DNA from: Gnetum montanum
Lineage: Eukaryota; Streptophyta; Gnetopsida; Gnetales; Gnetaceae
Assembly (NCBI GenBank): GCA_015680685.1
Contig: MNCI01014495.1
Location: 645,279 to 709,278, forward strand
Reading direction: 5' to 3'
DNA length: 64,000 nt
Shown here: positions 23,689 through 35,500 of the stretch, piece after piece
Numbering within the stretch: the stretch's first letter is position 1
Layout: the number at the start of each line of letters is the position of its first letter
Notes under the pieces: generated by a model
What the model was told of the DNA's origin: nothing
The model's database searches: none
Seen by the model: only the letters and a program-made list of their open reading frames with translations
Translations under genes and position numbers: made by a program

Positions 23689-24134
23689 ATTAAATCTCTC
23701 TCAACCCTTCTCTCCTAGTTAAGAGCCTCAGTACGACCGCTTCTAGCACGTGCGTTACACGTGGTGATCCCAGCAATGACTAGCGTTTGGTAACCATGGT
23801 TGCATTGGTTCAGGGTGTGAACGGTAGGTGGGAATGGATGCTGACACTAGGTTAATTTAGACTTAGTTCATTAGTTAGAGTTAGTAATTAGTCTCTTCAA
23901 CCCTTTACCTCATTAGCATAGGAGATAAAACTGAAAAAGACATAAAAATCATATACCTTGAACTTACTTAACCATACACCATGACAACTACAAGTAAGTC
24001 TGGGAAGACAACGAATAATTAACCTTAAGTGTTCCATGAGGCGTGTAGGCACTTAGTCTACGGAGTTTGATCAGATCGCGCGTGTTACGCTCATATTCGT
24101 ATGGTTGAATGTAGGGGTACCTTGCCACTCATCA

Positions 24135-24891
24135 AATGAGAATCACGCAACCTTTCTAAACATATTTCTCTTTTGCAACAGTCGTAACCTTTCATAACAC
24201 GTCAGTGTTAGTCAGCGTTATGGACAAAGTTGGCATTACCGAAATATGACTGGTAATGGCCTCTCGGCCAAAATATTATTAAAAGATTTAAAATCTAAAT
24301 TATCTAATCTAAATGTAAAAGATAAATCTAGTCTATTTTAAGCATTGAGCATCCATGCCCTCCTCCTTGTATACTAATAATGCTAGATTACCAAGTGTCC
24401 ACTACTAGGCATACTAAGTGGCACACTACTAGGTTTACCAAACATTAATGTGTTTATGCTCGAAGCTGGTCAGTGTGAGGATATGTAAGATAAGTAACTA
24501 AGTGCGCATAAATTAAAGGAACAATAAAATTAAATTGCAATTAAAGAGATTATTAAGCTAGGTCAAGTGCTACAATGAAGATAAATTGATTTCAATCTTA
24601 ATGCCACCATGAAAATGTGTTTAGGTACATAATCACTCAAATAAGATTCCAAGTAATCAACTTAGTTCATGATGCAAACACTTGATGATAAATTCCAACT
24701 TATATGAAAATAAACTAGAAGGCCTTCACTTGTTACTAACCAATTAGTGCGATAAATGCAATTGGTGCACATTTATATAGACATTTATTGCCTCTATATC
24801 AACATTGATGTGTTGATGCACCTAACCATATGTCTATGTTGTATCATCAATGTTGTTATGTCAACATAGCCAACAAAATCATAACTTATCA
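24135..24891 (-). mobile_element. LTR relic of a related element
   Basis: On the minus strand it starts at 24891 with TGATAAGTTATG, preceded by the purine tract GAAAAAGGGGA. A U3 of about 105 bp holds ACATTGATG repeats instead of GATATC. A TATA box, CTATATAAATG, follows near 24780. Then comes the family's ACTACTAGG/ACCAAGTG repeat block (24388-24450, plus-strand wording). The far end abuts E2's 3' LTR and lacks a clear TCATCA. The length, about 757 bp, and plan match the Athila-like LTRs, so it is probably a diverged solo or truncated LTR. Confidence 0.6.
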
Positions 24892-25049
24892 TCCCCTTTT
24901 TCAAATATTTATAAAATGAAAATGTAGAAAGATTTAAGTGTAAGCTATAAAATAATAAATAGCTTCAACCTCTAATAGCATCTCTACTTCAAGAAGTATA
25001 ATATCATATTATGTCTATCTCTTCACTTTACTTTTATCAAGCAAATAAA

Positions 25050-28000
25050 CCTTTTGAATTTCATCTATTTGTTTTAAATATTTATTTAATAGAGCAAGAT
25101 CCTATACAATACACTCATAAAGAATAGTAGGTTGAACAATAGCATCATAAAATTATTTTCAAATATCCTAAGCTAGAATAGATTCCTTCTTATATTTTCT
25201 TTTTAAAGAAAATAAGGCTTTCATACCAATTTCAACTCTAAGTGATATACTGATCCCATTTGTAATTATAGGAGCATTCTATGCCAAGACATTTGCAAGA
25301 GGGAATTATGTCCACATGCCCATCTACTATAGTAAAATTGTACAGTGTATTTTGTATCATAATTTTTGTTTTCAGACATTAATGTTTATTCCTAAATGCC
25401 AACAAAAGTCATTTAGAGTATTAAGCATTTACTATAATCCTTTTATTGAATTTGAAATTAAGGCAACATCATCATCATAGAGTAAGAGTTTTGATAGAAC
25501 TACTTCTAGTTGTCATTGTAAAATGAGTTAGCATTTTATGCATTCACTTGTCAAGTTCATTGATAAAAAGACCAAATAAAGTAGGAGAAAGAGGCCATCC
25601 TTGTTTAACACCAACAAACCTATTAAATAAATTTATTTCTTCACCTTTGTAAACTAAATGCATATCTCTTTATAAAGTTTTTGGATAACCAATAATAGTG
25701 TGTTAGGAATTTCTAAATTTTCCAAGCACCTTTAGAACTTCTTTCAAAAGATAGAATTATAAGCCTTAAAAAACCTACAAATTAGATAAAAATTTTCTTG
25801 TGTGGACCTTTTTCTTTATAAATAAGATATTTTAAAGTGATGAGATGATCTATAGTATAATGTCATCACCTAAATCTTGCCCAAGAAATTACATGTATCT
25901 AATTTTCTTCCACCCATCTACCATGCATAAATTCTAGAATAGTATGCAAAAGCTTGATAAAAATATTACTAATTGAAATCAATATTAAATTATTTGGATT
26001 TTTTAATCTCCTTTTTCAAAGAAAATTACTACGTTATTAATGCATCATTCCTTGTCTAACCCTACTTGCATAGCCAAATTTACCTTCTTCCAAATGGCAT
26101 TCCATACAAGTGGTCCTTCCCATTTAAGCATTTCTCCATTAAGTTATTTACATAAGTAGCATTTCCTGATGCCAATTTTTTTCCCTATATTGTGTCATCG
26201 AAAGAAATGAAAAATGTATTATCATTATTATGAAAATCTCAATTGTTCCTATTAATTTAAGGAATCAAATTGCTAGAGCAAGAATAAGCTCTCATCATCT
26301 TATTGAGATAGGTTGTTAAATCAATTTATGAAGAGAAGAGGATATTTGTAGACTATGCAAACAAATCATAAAAGATGAAGAACATATTTTTTATTTTGCC
26401 CATCTTTAGCTCATATTCAGTTGAATTATACTATTAATTGTAATCTGTTGATTGTTTTCTTTCAAATTGACCCTATCCACTTGGGGCATTACATCAATGA
26501 TGTTTTCAACTTTCTTCAATAGTATGTTGAGATGTTGTAACCATCCAACAAATCCTTTGTGATTTCTTGGACATAATAAAAATTTCTAGTTTCTAGTTTC
26601 CAAAAAATCTTCTATTTTATCATCACTATAAAACAAAGCTTGATAAAAATTTTCAATATCTTTGAGAGAGAAACCATAGTCTATTTTCTTTTGCTTTGAA
26701 ATGAATGTCAAAAACATTTGGGATCTTTATGTATAATTTCTAATAAAACATTTTTTCTTTGTTTGACAAATTCTGTTTTCTTGGTTCAAATCAAATTTCT
26801 ATATGCCTTGATAAAAATTCTAAGTCTTTAGTAATCTATCTTACATTCTTCATCAAACCATTGTTAATTGTTTGTATTTTGGCCTTTAAAAATATTTAGG
26901 GTAACTATAATTATAGTTTTTGTAAGAATCACACTAAGATTTCAAATCTTTTAAATTTCATTTTGAAGTGTTTTTGCAACCTACCATTTTTGTAATTATT
27001 TTGAAGTGTTTTTGCCTTTTGAAATATTTAATGCTATATATCTATTAATAACATGATGTATAAAGTACAATGGTAGGATTTAATTATTTCTTCATCTATG
27101 TTAAAGTATACTCTTAAATTAAGGTACAATCATTAGCTTCTTATCTATCAATAGTTATGAATAGTCATGATGATTCAACAAAGAGTCACAACTTCTTACA
27201 AAGGATCAAAGAACACAAGTCCTCACTTCGTAACACATGGAATACCAATAGAAACAACAATGAAGAAGATATGTATAAGAAGTGGCATTGGAACAACAGC
27301 CACAATAATGTTCATAATACAAAATAGTTTAAAAATCACAACGATTTATAAAATTGTGAAAAAGAAATGTTCTATGCTTAATGAGCGAACAAAAGCATGC
27401 AACAATGCTAGAAGATGTTACAAAACACAAAATGTGTAACAAGAGCCCAAGCACCACAATCAAAAGATTAAAGAAGTGACTTGAAGTAAAGTAAGTATTG
27501 CAAAAGAAAAGAGTAATCCCTATAGCATAGGTTCCAGTTTCCTAAAAAGGAAGAGAAGATCCAAGTTGTGTCATACATTTCAATTTCTTAAATAAGAAGT
27601 GAAGTGAAATCCATCAGGAAGAAAGGTTACAATGGTAAGTAAAGAAGGAAAAGACTTACAAAGAAGTATTTTGTAAAGTCCAATGAAGCTAAGTTAGAAG
27701 GAGTTCAATAAAAGTTAAGTACAAGAGTTTCTACCACATTAAATTATGAAACAATAGATGTAAGTATACTATAACCTTATGATAGAGAAGTCGATATGAA
27801 CCAAAAGAAGATGCACTAGCAAAAAGAGCAACATCACCAAAATATAGGAAGTTCTTATAGTCTTAACTTAAGCAAACCGAGAGATACAGCAAGCCCAAAG
27901 ATGAAGATTATGAATTACCAAAACCAAGAACAAGCACCAAGTGATAGGATTAGTACAACATAACTATGTTTATTATAAGAAGATTTGTAAGCAATCAAGT

Positions 28001-28720
28001 TAGTAAGACTTACAATATTCACAACTACCAAGATTATGATAAGCAATTACTATTACAAAGAGAGCTATGATCTTATATGTCCATAATATTAATGTTATTT
28101 TCTTAGTTACGAAAATTGTATCTCCTTATAAAAGATTTCGAGTAACTAAGAAATTCTAACATGGCATTGTAAAGTTGTCCAAGAGACATAAAACCAAACT
28201 CTAATAATCTACTTTTAAAATATTTGATGTTGTTAATATTGTCTAGGCTAGAAAAAAGAAAATCAATACTTGAGCTACCTTGTGGTCCTACAAAAAAGTG
28301 AAGCCACTTGATTTTGGATTTTTATTGATGTCATTTAGAACCAATAGATCTAATCCTTGTCCCCATTCTAACAAATGGTTGCCCCTATAATTAAATTGTT
28401 TATCTTTAGAGCATTGATTTCTTTTTGTACTTATATTCTAAAAAGCATTCAGGACTCCAATGCTTAATAAGGATCTAATCAAAACTAATTCTGGCATTAA
28501 ATTCACTACATATATAAATTTTTCCTATTTGAGCATAACTAGCAATATACATGCTAAGAGATTGAAAAAGAAAATATGATGATAAACCTTCTTGTTGATA
28601 AAGAGTTTTTTCTCCATGTGCAAAGTAGCAAAAAACTAAAAATAAAAGAGATTTTTATTGTAATATTTTTAGCCAAACATACTCATTGTATTCAACTACC
28701 TTTTTAATTCAAACTTGCTT
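25050..28720 (-). pseudogene. LINE (RTE/L1-like) remnant: endonuclease, linker, RT, C terminus
   Basis: Reading down the minus strand: an endonuclease strand YVWLKIL, then FNARISFD and LLEWGQGLDLLVLND, FFVGPQGSSSIDFLFSS (28150-28730). A linker NNQQWFDEECKIDY, KQRKNVLLEIIHKDPKCF follows (26640-26900). RT sequence starts WEGPLVWNAIWKKVN and FFEKGD-KNPNN (26000-26140), then GVKQGWPLSPTLFGLFINEL (25555-25612) and the catalytic loop LLLYDDDVALI (25460-25490). It ends with CLGIECSYNYKWDQYI and PTILYECIV (25100-25300). Stops and frameshifts are frequent. A stretch of about 1.1 kb (26950-28100) without motifs, and a plus-strand LINE piece at 26235-26420, suggest later insertions. Confidence 0.7.
26235..26420 (+). 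pseudogene. LINE C-terminal fragment, opposite strand
   Basis: The plus strand reads ICRLCKQIIKDEEHIFYFAHL (in two parts, about 26345-26405), the CxxC...(D)EEH(I/F)...(C/A)H segment of the LINE C-terminal zinc-binding region. It lies inside the minus-strand LINE and must be a separate insertion. Confidence 0.5.
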
Positions 28721-28730
28721 ATGAAAAAAA

Positions 28731-29750
28731 TTCCAAACCTACTATTTTATTAGACACTACAAAAGAAGCATGAACAACAAATCAATGTGATGGAAATGCA
28801 AATGCTTATTTAGATGTTGAATGTTACTTGAAGAGATAAATTGCACTATACAAACAATAGAGGAAGACTTGGAATAACTTTTACTCTAAATAAGCTATAG
28901 AAATGGTGCCTTTTTGATAGTTTGAGCATACCCAAAGAAGATGAGATAACAAGCATATAAAATAGTTAGGGTTTCAAGAAAGCCACAAAAGTTGACATGG
29001 AAAAATTTATTGAAGATGATCTGAAAATTAAGCAAATAAACAAAAAGCAAACTTTTCATAGCAACAAATGATAAAAAAAAAACCCCAAAAATGGTATAGA
29101 AAAAGCAAGATTGTATGAAAAAATTACAAATAAACAAAAATCTAACTCTTCAAATACTGAAGTAACAAACTCCATCATTATGATGTGATGAGATGATAAA
29201 CGATGAGGACTATAAATACATGGGCTCATGCACTTCTTTAAAAGAAAAATTATTATTTCAGCATCAATTCTTCCATCCTACCAGCACCCGTTATCTGTAG
29301 GTGGGTGTGCATACAAGGAACATGGTCCACACCAAGACAATTACTGGACTAAAATTTTCTTTTTGCTGTAGTCTATAACCTTTCTACGGCCACGAACGAC
29401 GGTATGTGTTTTCCACTCTTTCATCACAATGATCATTGTGTATCATTATTTCCTCAAGCATTACTTGTCTACCCTTAACGCTAATTCAATCATGGCTTAG
29501 CTGCTGAACTTCTTCAAACTTTGGATTCACTAATTTTCAAACAAATGGGAGAAAAACAGAATGTCGCAAAAATGAGATGCAGTTTCATTTCATCTCAGAA
29601 ACCCAATCTCACATATGAACATTTTATCCTACGATGAGATAAAATTGTGTAGCATCATTAAACGGAGTGTCACTTGCATTAAGCTCTAGCTGTCACTCAT
29701 CTTTGCATCACCAAGCCTAATGAGTTGTCGCAGATATCAAACTGATTAAT
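28731..29750. other. Unique-looking stretch, no gene recognised
   Basis: The part to about 29150 is A-rich and could be the 5' end of the LINE. From 29200 the composition becomes more balanced, with no reading frame, LTR or RNA gene supported. It may include 3' flanking sequence of the TOG gene's neighbourhood. Confidence 0.35.
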
Positions 29751-29751
29751 G

Positions 29752-30200
29752 GGCTGTCTATAATGGAGCATAATTATTAATTCCGTAAAATCTTATCACC
29801 TCTCAAGGACAATGACAATAAAGCCAAAGGCAAGAATTTTAAGTGTTGGTCACACAGGTAATCTTGTCCAAAAATGTGTGATAATTGAGAATCAAAACAG
29901 TAAGAAGATGACAATAGGTTGGTACGCTAGTGGTTAAACTATCAACATCAAGCTAATTAGGGTACCAGTTAGATTTGTCCATAATAGAGCATAATTATTA
30001 ATAACGTTGAACTGCAAATAAAGAATTTCGTAAAATCTTATCAATTCTCAAAACGCAATGACAACAAAAAGGCAAATGTACATTTGAAAAGGTAAATGCG
30101 GGTAACACGTAATATATTACCCCAAAAAAATGATTAGGCATAAAAACAGTAGTACCACAGGACGGCAAAAGATTAGCAAACTAGTGTCTAAACAAAAAAA
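29752..30200. repeat. Old tandem duplication of about 220 bp
   Basis: Unit one starts near 29757 (TATAATGGAGCATAATTATTAA) and unit two near 29978 (CATAATAGAGCATAATTATTAA). Both continue with TTCGTAAAATCTTATCA, an AATGACAA block, an AACAGTA block and a CTAGTG-TAAAC end in the same order. Unit two carries a small insertion (ACGTTGAACTGCAAATAAAG) after its first block. A tRNA-like CGCTAGTGGTTAAAC in unit one might come from a SINE. Confidence 0.55.
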
Positions 30201-30663
30201 TGTCGTATATATACTAACTATTAAAAGATATCCCTATGTGGCATCATTATAAAATAGAATCTCACATCACATGTTGATCAGATGTTCATTCTTGGTAGAA
30301 AAATTACTAGATGCTGATTTCTACACGTCTAATGACATCAAAATTTTTTAGCATGTGAATGCTATTTAAAAAAAATTTGATTTCGTCTACCCATCAATAT
30401 GCCTCGCATATATACAGAGGACTTGTTGCGAAGATCAACAAGAATTCATAAACCCATTCTCTACAAACGTCCATTATTAACGTGGCAGTAAGCCATCTCT
30501 AGCTCTTGTTTTTTCCTTCAGGTTTCTCCAGCTGTACAATGACGGTAACGACAATAACGTTCTTCAAACTGCCTTTTTGCATGTGAATCTGAAACCATAA
30601 TATTGGAACAATCATGTCACCTCAGAAAAATGACACTAAAGAAATAGATTATCTGAAAACATA

Positions 30664-32231
30664 TCATGTTGCAAGGGATGTAACACGAAGAACAGCTTGT
30701 GCAATCACTGGAGAAAGTTTGGACACACAAAACTGCTCCCACGCATCGCTGGCACTAGCAGCACACGAATCCGGTTGTGTCTGGTCCAAAGGAAAGAACT
30801 TATCATGTACTGCTCTCAATTCTAAACATAACGTTCGCGCTGCCTCACGTGCTTCAGGAAGACGATCATTAAATTGTGCAGCAGCAATCTGAATCAATTT
30901 TTCTAAACCATAATCTTTAATACCCTCCTGGCCCTGTAACAACAAAAACTAAATAGCCCTGTCACAGATTTTGTCTCACAAGACAGACAGACCGACGAGA
31001 GGTTCTAAAATGATCCCTGGAAAAACTATCTTAAAAATTAATTCAATGAGTAAAATTTGATGGCATTTAGAACAGAAGAAAACCTACCAACATATTAACA
31101 CTTCTATAAAGGCACATTGATGCCTTTGCACGTATCCGTGGATTTTTGTGCTTCAAGTAGGGTTCCAGTTTCTCAAGACACAACTTGGGGGAAATCCAAG
31201 CAGTCATTGATGTCAACGCATTCTCTGCAGCTTCACACACAAATTTCTTGTCCTGGGATGCCTTTAAGAGGAGTTGCAGAAGCTGCATAATGTTAAATAA
31301 AACATAGTAATTTTGATAACCGTTTTAAACGTTCAATATTCACCTAAAAATATGTCAAAAATTTAAGCAAATTTTTAACACAATCCACATGAAATATTTC
31401 TTGATGTTATAAACTAGATAGCAAAAGCCAGTTTCCGAAGACTCTTACCAGGGGGTCAAGAAGATCAATCATTTGATCCTGGTAGCCTTTAAATAGATCA
31501 GCAGATGTCATTATGGCAGTCTTGCAGAGAGCACTTCTCGGATTCTTAATAGACTTGACTGTCAAGGTAACAACATTACCCCTAAATACAACAAAAGGAA
31601 AATAGTGAAACTACTGCATACATTAGCAATTTAAATAATAATTAGTGCATTTTGATAGGGAACTCCCTTAGCATATGAAAAAAGCAACGTTTTCTCCAAA
31701 AACAGAATGGTCTGGGATCGTACAATAATGGAAACATGGAATCTCGGTGAAAAGTTAACAATTGGCGAACATTGGTTAGTGCTTCACAAGTTACAAGCCA
31801 GTCTTTAGAGTCAAGCCTATCCAACAGAGTCTGCAAATAACAGAGAGCACTTCAGAACAGAATATAATGGCATTACAGTCTGTCCTTGTCAATCTAATGA
31901 CGTTGCTAAATATGCTCATGCACAAAGCAAGACAAGAGGTACACAACACGAACTAAAAGGAGAAATAATTATAACATACTGTCAAGCAGGCTTGGACGTT
32001 TTCAACGTCTTTCAAGTCCTTGGATTCTATATACTCTATTTCATTGGAGCCCTCCGCATCATTATTTGTCCATTTGGTTTCCATCACCGATTTAAAAGCA
32101 GACTTTCCCTGATTTAGTACATTGTTGCAGATATTCTCATTTTGAATGTCATCTAAGGGTTTTGCAGATACCCCTTTACTAGAACTTCCTTTACTCGTCA
32201 CAGAAACAAGTAGCGCATTGTTGGCAGACAT
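30664..32231 (-). CDS. TOG/HEAT-repeat protein, five coding exons
   Basis: Proposed coding exons (minus): 32231-31980, 31830-31724, 31581-31449, 31282-31088 and 30933-30664, joining in frame to 318 codons plus stop. Donors are GTATGT, GTACGA, GTAAGA and GTAGGT; every acceptor is AG. Residues 1-84 are a polar, serine-rich N terminus (MSANNALLVSVTSKG). From 85 onwards lie helical HEAT repeats: LLDRLDSKDWLVTCEAL, then NPRSALCKTAIMTSADLF (about 133-150), FVCEAAENALTSM, NPRIRAKASMCLYR and LPEAREAARTLCLEL, ending VLRVTSLAT. The SKDW box and paired helices are typical of a TOG domain, which in CLASP/TOGARAM-type proteins binds tubulin. Plants have a similar short ARM-repeat protein (Arabidopsis AT4G15830, from memory). 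A role in microtubule regulation is inferred. No stops or frameshifts occur, so the gene looks intact. Confidence 0.85.
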
Positions 32232-32242
32232 AGGTAGGTGCA

Positions 32243-33096
32243 GCTGCAACAATAACAAAAAATCATCAGTCTGATAAATACCCTACTGAACGAAATACCA
32301 AATTAAGAGAAAAAAATAAAGCGACAAAATGACACTCAAAAACTCATCTTTTGAAAGAAACAAAATAAAACAATGTTGCTGTCCATCAAGCTTCTTCCCA
32401 GACAGAAAATAGCCACCAACAGAATGGGATATATTAAACTACTACTATTGTTACTTCACATATTTTTAAATAATAAAATTTTCTCAACTATTCTTGCAAT
32501 CATTTGTTCAATTAAAGGTAATTCAATTACAGAATCCAGGATTAACCTTGGGGGCTCGGAATCATAATGGTTTAACCGACAGTTAATCACGCGTACATCA
32601 CTTTTGAAAACACTAAAACAGTAAAATCCAAACTGCATGGACAAAACAAAAAAAACCGAGTCGATTTCCCGTAAACAAAACCTTCAAATAAATACAAACC
32701 TAAAATGCTTAACTTCTTCACTAAAAACATTAAAGAGCAAGAAAGCCGAATCGCCGGAGAATCCGAAAGCGAATTCAAGCTTCAATCGAAAACTTGACGA
32801 AACAAGAAAAAACAAAACATCACGAAAAAGATTTAGCAACTACGCAGAAACGGCAGCAGAATGAAAAAGCAAAGCAAAGAAAAGTAGCTTCAACAAAAAC
32901 GCCATTTCATCAAACTAAATGCTGAAACTTCACTCAAGCTGAAGCTGAGAGATCTAACCTCGCGGCGGACAGAAAAGCCCTTGGATCCACTGACAAATTT
33001 CAAGCCGAGGTCGAAAGATTTGCGGGAAGACGAAACGCCGATTTGTTAAAAACACCAACAACAACCCACGGTAAAACACGGCAGATGGTTATATAG
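32243..33096 (-). promoter_or_regulatory. Core promoter, 5' UTR exon and 5' UTR intron of the TOG gene
   Basis: On the minus strand a TATA box, CTATATAA (33096-33089), is followed about 30 bases later by a likely start site near 33060. The first exon, about 100 bases and without ATG, ends CCGCGAG at 32959 before donor GTTAGATC. The intron runs to an acceptor TTGCAG at 32244, and twelve more untranslated bases precede the ATG at 32231. The exon is the most GC-rich piece around, in contrast to its flanks. An alternative ATG inside the intron (near 32905) gives no open frame into exon two. Confidence 0.6.
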
Positions 33097-33109
33097 CGGC
33101 ACAAAGGGC

Positions 33110-34185
33110 GGAAAGAAAGGGGGCAACAAATTAAAACGACGGAGCGCCAGAGGGGCGGTCACATGGCTGCTCTGTGCCTGGTCACATGGGGAGCGCAGAA
33201 TGAATTAGTGATTGATTGATGGACGGATTATGAGCTGGACCAAAAAACCATGGGTTTTACCTTACAAACTAAGGTTCTACCTTGCGGGTTTTTGATTTTT
33301 TTTTTTTCTTTTCCATTTGAATTCCACTTACCGTTGCTACGTTTCGCTACGGTCACGTTTTCGTATCTGTTCGTTGTTTGTTTTTTTCGTAAACCGTTCC
33401 AAAAGGGGAACATGCAACAGTTTCGGTGGAATAGATCCAAAGCCTCAGCAAATTCTGTCAATTTTGTTTGTTGTTGAGTATGTCCGTTGTGGGTGTGAGC
33501 TGGGCAAATAATCAAACTTGGCGTACTCCTACTGTGCCGTCCATATTTGGTTAAACACAGGGAACTGCAGCTCATATAAAATGAAAGTGATTTATGTTTA
33601 GACAAAATGAAATACGTTGTAGGCTCCTTTTGGCCCGTTGAGGAGATTGTTTGTTTTGTTGCGTTGTCATTTTACCTGTGAATCACAATGTCCAGCATCT
33701 TAACACTTCCCTCGTCCTATTTGGTGATAATTTATGGTCCACGTATCTACGTGACAACTTAACTGCATGGGTGTTTTTTGTCCCATTGGATGGTAAATTA
33801 TCCCCAAGGGATCCACATGACCATGTAAGGATGCGGGTTCCCTGGTATGGAAATTTCGGTTATTTTAAACCGTGTCTATATATAGTAAGCTAGATGTGGT
33901 CCATTATAGCAGTGTTCCATTACCTCTATATTTGGACTGTTTATAATCTTTTGGGTTATTTCTTACGCATTTTTTATCCATGATTTTTTTGTTCCTACCT
34001 GACCTTGAAATCAAGAGAGACTCGTCGCGTTTCACGGAAACGCAGCACGGTGAATGGCCATGAATCAAGAAACAAACGATCATTCAACCACCAAAACCCC
34101 TCTAAGGGAGGCATATGTGTGCATATGAGTGCTTGTTGTAACTTGAAATAATTTGACTATAAACATACTTCAAGACATATACCCA
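33110..34185. other. Upstream flank of the TOG gene, no second gene seen
   Basis: Sequence is of mixed composition without repeat signatures to about 34130. Frames at 33228-33605 (minus) and 33250-33893 (plus) overlap on opposite strands, contain low-complexity lysine or phenylalanine runs and have no recognisable domain, so they are not called. Confidence 0.4.
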
Positions 34186-34189
34186 ACAT

Positions 34190-34490
34190 GATATATTTGT
34201 ATAGAAATATAATGATGTTTTAACTATGACATAAACTAATAACCTCTTATCTAATAAGACAACGAGCTAACCACTTAAGCCACCTATCACTTGTAGTAAT
34301 AATGAGGTGTTAGCATGGTGGCAAGACACTTGATTTGCAAGCTCCAAGTCATGGATTTGATTCCAATGGATATTGTTGAATTATATAAAGTTTTAATTCA
34401 CTTATTTCAAGTTCTAAGACCCACTTATTGATGCCAACGAGAGGTGCTTGAAGTGGTTAGTTCATTGTTTGGGGTGTTGGAACCTCAAAA
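34190..34490. repeat. SINE cluster, both orientations
   Basis: Three tRNA-like heads are packed together. An inverted one is at 34259-34288 (reverse complement reads GGTGGCTTAAGTGGTTAGC). A plus-strand copy has GTTAGCATGGTGGCAAG (box A, 34309-34325) and GGATTTGATTCC (box B, 34352-34363). Another plus-strand head is at 34441-34475 (GTGCTTGAAGTGGTTAG). Each has only a short body. All are diverged and presumably inactive. Confidence 0.55.
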
Positions 34491-34589
34491 TGATTGTAAT
34501 ATAGATACACCACAAGATATATAATCCAATTAAAACTTTATAACTCAACATTACTCACCAAAATCAAACCCATGTCTTTGAGCTTTCAA

Positions 34590-34652
34590 ATCAGTAGGAT
34601 AATAATGAGGTGTTTACCTACTAACATAAGGTCTTGTCCTGGTAACCCTAGG
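34590..34652 (+). repeat. SINE left half, split by E4 (right half 54730-54815)
   Basis: AATAATGAGGTGTTTACCTAC gives the box A side. The box B side, AAGTTCGATTCTAC (54735-54748), and the body CACTAAGTTATATCC lie beyond E4. Removing 34653-54724 and one copy of the 5-bp duplication (CTAGG/CGAGG) restores a SINE collinear with 10331-10420. Confidence 0.65.
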
Positions 34653-35500
34653 TGATGAGCGGCGAAGTACCCTTATGCCCAACCATACGAATCACTAAGG
34701 TGTTCACACGTGATCTAGTCAAATTCCATGGACCTATAGTTCTCCAATGCACTAGTTACTCTAAGAAGTGAAATAGGCATTGAGAACATTCGTTGTCTTC
34801 CCAACTACACTTGTGAAGCTCAAGGGTATGGTTTAAATGCAATTGAGGTACATGATTTTTCTCATTTTATGCTTTATAAGTTTAGTCATCTACAACAAGA
34901 ATGAAAAGTAAAGTAATTTAAGATCTAATTCATTCACTGCCTAGCTAGCCCAACACAAGTACCAATCCCACTTTCTTGGACACATCCTGAACACATATAG
35001 CGCTACTGGGCTACCAAACGTTAAGCGTTGCTAGGTTACTAAGCACTATATGTATGCTCGAAGTGGTTGTGCTTGTGTTCATTAACAACTGAAAATTAAT
35101 TTCTTAATTTAAATGTATTAAAGTAAAGTGCATTAAAGGAAATATTAATCTATTCTCAGTGCTACAAGGATTGTCAAAAAGATTCGCTTTTATTCCCATT
35201 ACACAACTGTGCTCAGGTACATCACTGTTCGAACAAAGATCTACATACACTCAGACTCCTGCTGCAAGCACTCAGAAAATATTCTAACTCTGGAGAGAAC
35301 AAACTGCCAAAGCTTCACTAACTATGATAAAATAAACTGATATCAAAATCATGAGCCTAAGCACTATATTTATAGGCCGGTGTATACCTTGCAATATTGG
35401 ATATCTGACATCACGTCTTGGGCTCTAACGTCGTGTATTTAATGTCATGACTTTGATATCGAGTATTCAATATTGGAGCATGTTAGAACATGACTTATCA
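34653..35500 (-). mobile_element. E4 3' LTR
   Basis: 848 bp. The plus strand begins TGATGAGCGGCGAAG and ends GACTTATCA, so the minus strand starts TGATAAGTC. The U3 array is AT-shifted: AATATTG, GATATCGAG, GGATATCTGACATC (35390-35480). TATA sequence CCTATAAATA is near 35370. The TACCCCCACGA word (35501-35511) just outside is the purine tract read on the other strand. Confidence 0.8.

Larger units (their letters stand above)
17335..24134 (+). mobile_element. E2: Athila-like gag-protease element lacking RT and integrase
   Basis: Order: truncated 5' LTR (17335-17978), tRNA-Asp primer site, gag (18121-20560), protease (20561-21378), post-pol region (21413-23382), 3' LTR (23383-24134). Compared with E3, sequence homologous to about 41090-43980 (RT, RNase H, integrase) is absent. 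The join lies at 21375-21413, where the linker LEYERHQLPSLNLR runs directly into the ISPF-FSHGRDGHLC end. The 5' LTR lacks its U3, so no target duplication can be read. LTR copies are similar, with differences every 15 to 20 bases in parts and one identical 80-bp stretch. Confidence 0.85.
23383..24134 (+). mobile_element. E2 3' LTR with internal gap
   Basis: It begins TGATGGGCTGCGATATC and ends CCACTCATCA. U3 is only about 116 bp to the TATA box CTATAAATAAG (23499-23509). A run of 30 N (23659-23688) replaces sequence that is about 120 bases long in the 5' LTR (17417-17540). The true LTR is therefore nearer 845 bp than the 752 shown. Confidence 0.85.

Noticed and set aside
24135-24891. Right-hand partner LTR of E2
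   Set aside because: Opposite orientation, different U3 repeat word and much greater divergence; E2 already has its 3' LTR at 23383-24134.
27167-27439. 90-codon plus-strand frame
   Set aside because: Falls in A-rich sequence within the minus-strand LINE interval, with codon use following base composition.
29926-29975. CGCTAGTGGTTAAAC as a functional tRNA gene
   Set aside because: Only a box A-like word; no cloverleaf pairing, anticodon loop or proper box B could be drawn.
33228-33605. 125-codon minus-strand frame upstream of the TOG gene
   Set aside because: Lysine-rich low-complexity middle, overlapping frames on the other strand, no domain and no splice or promoter support.
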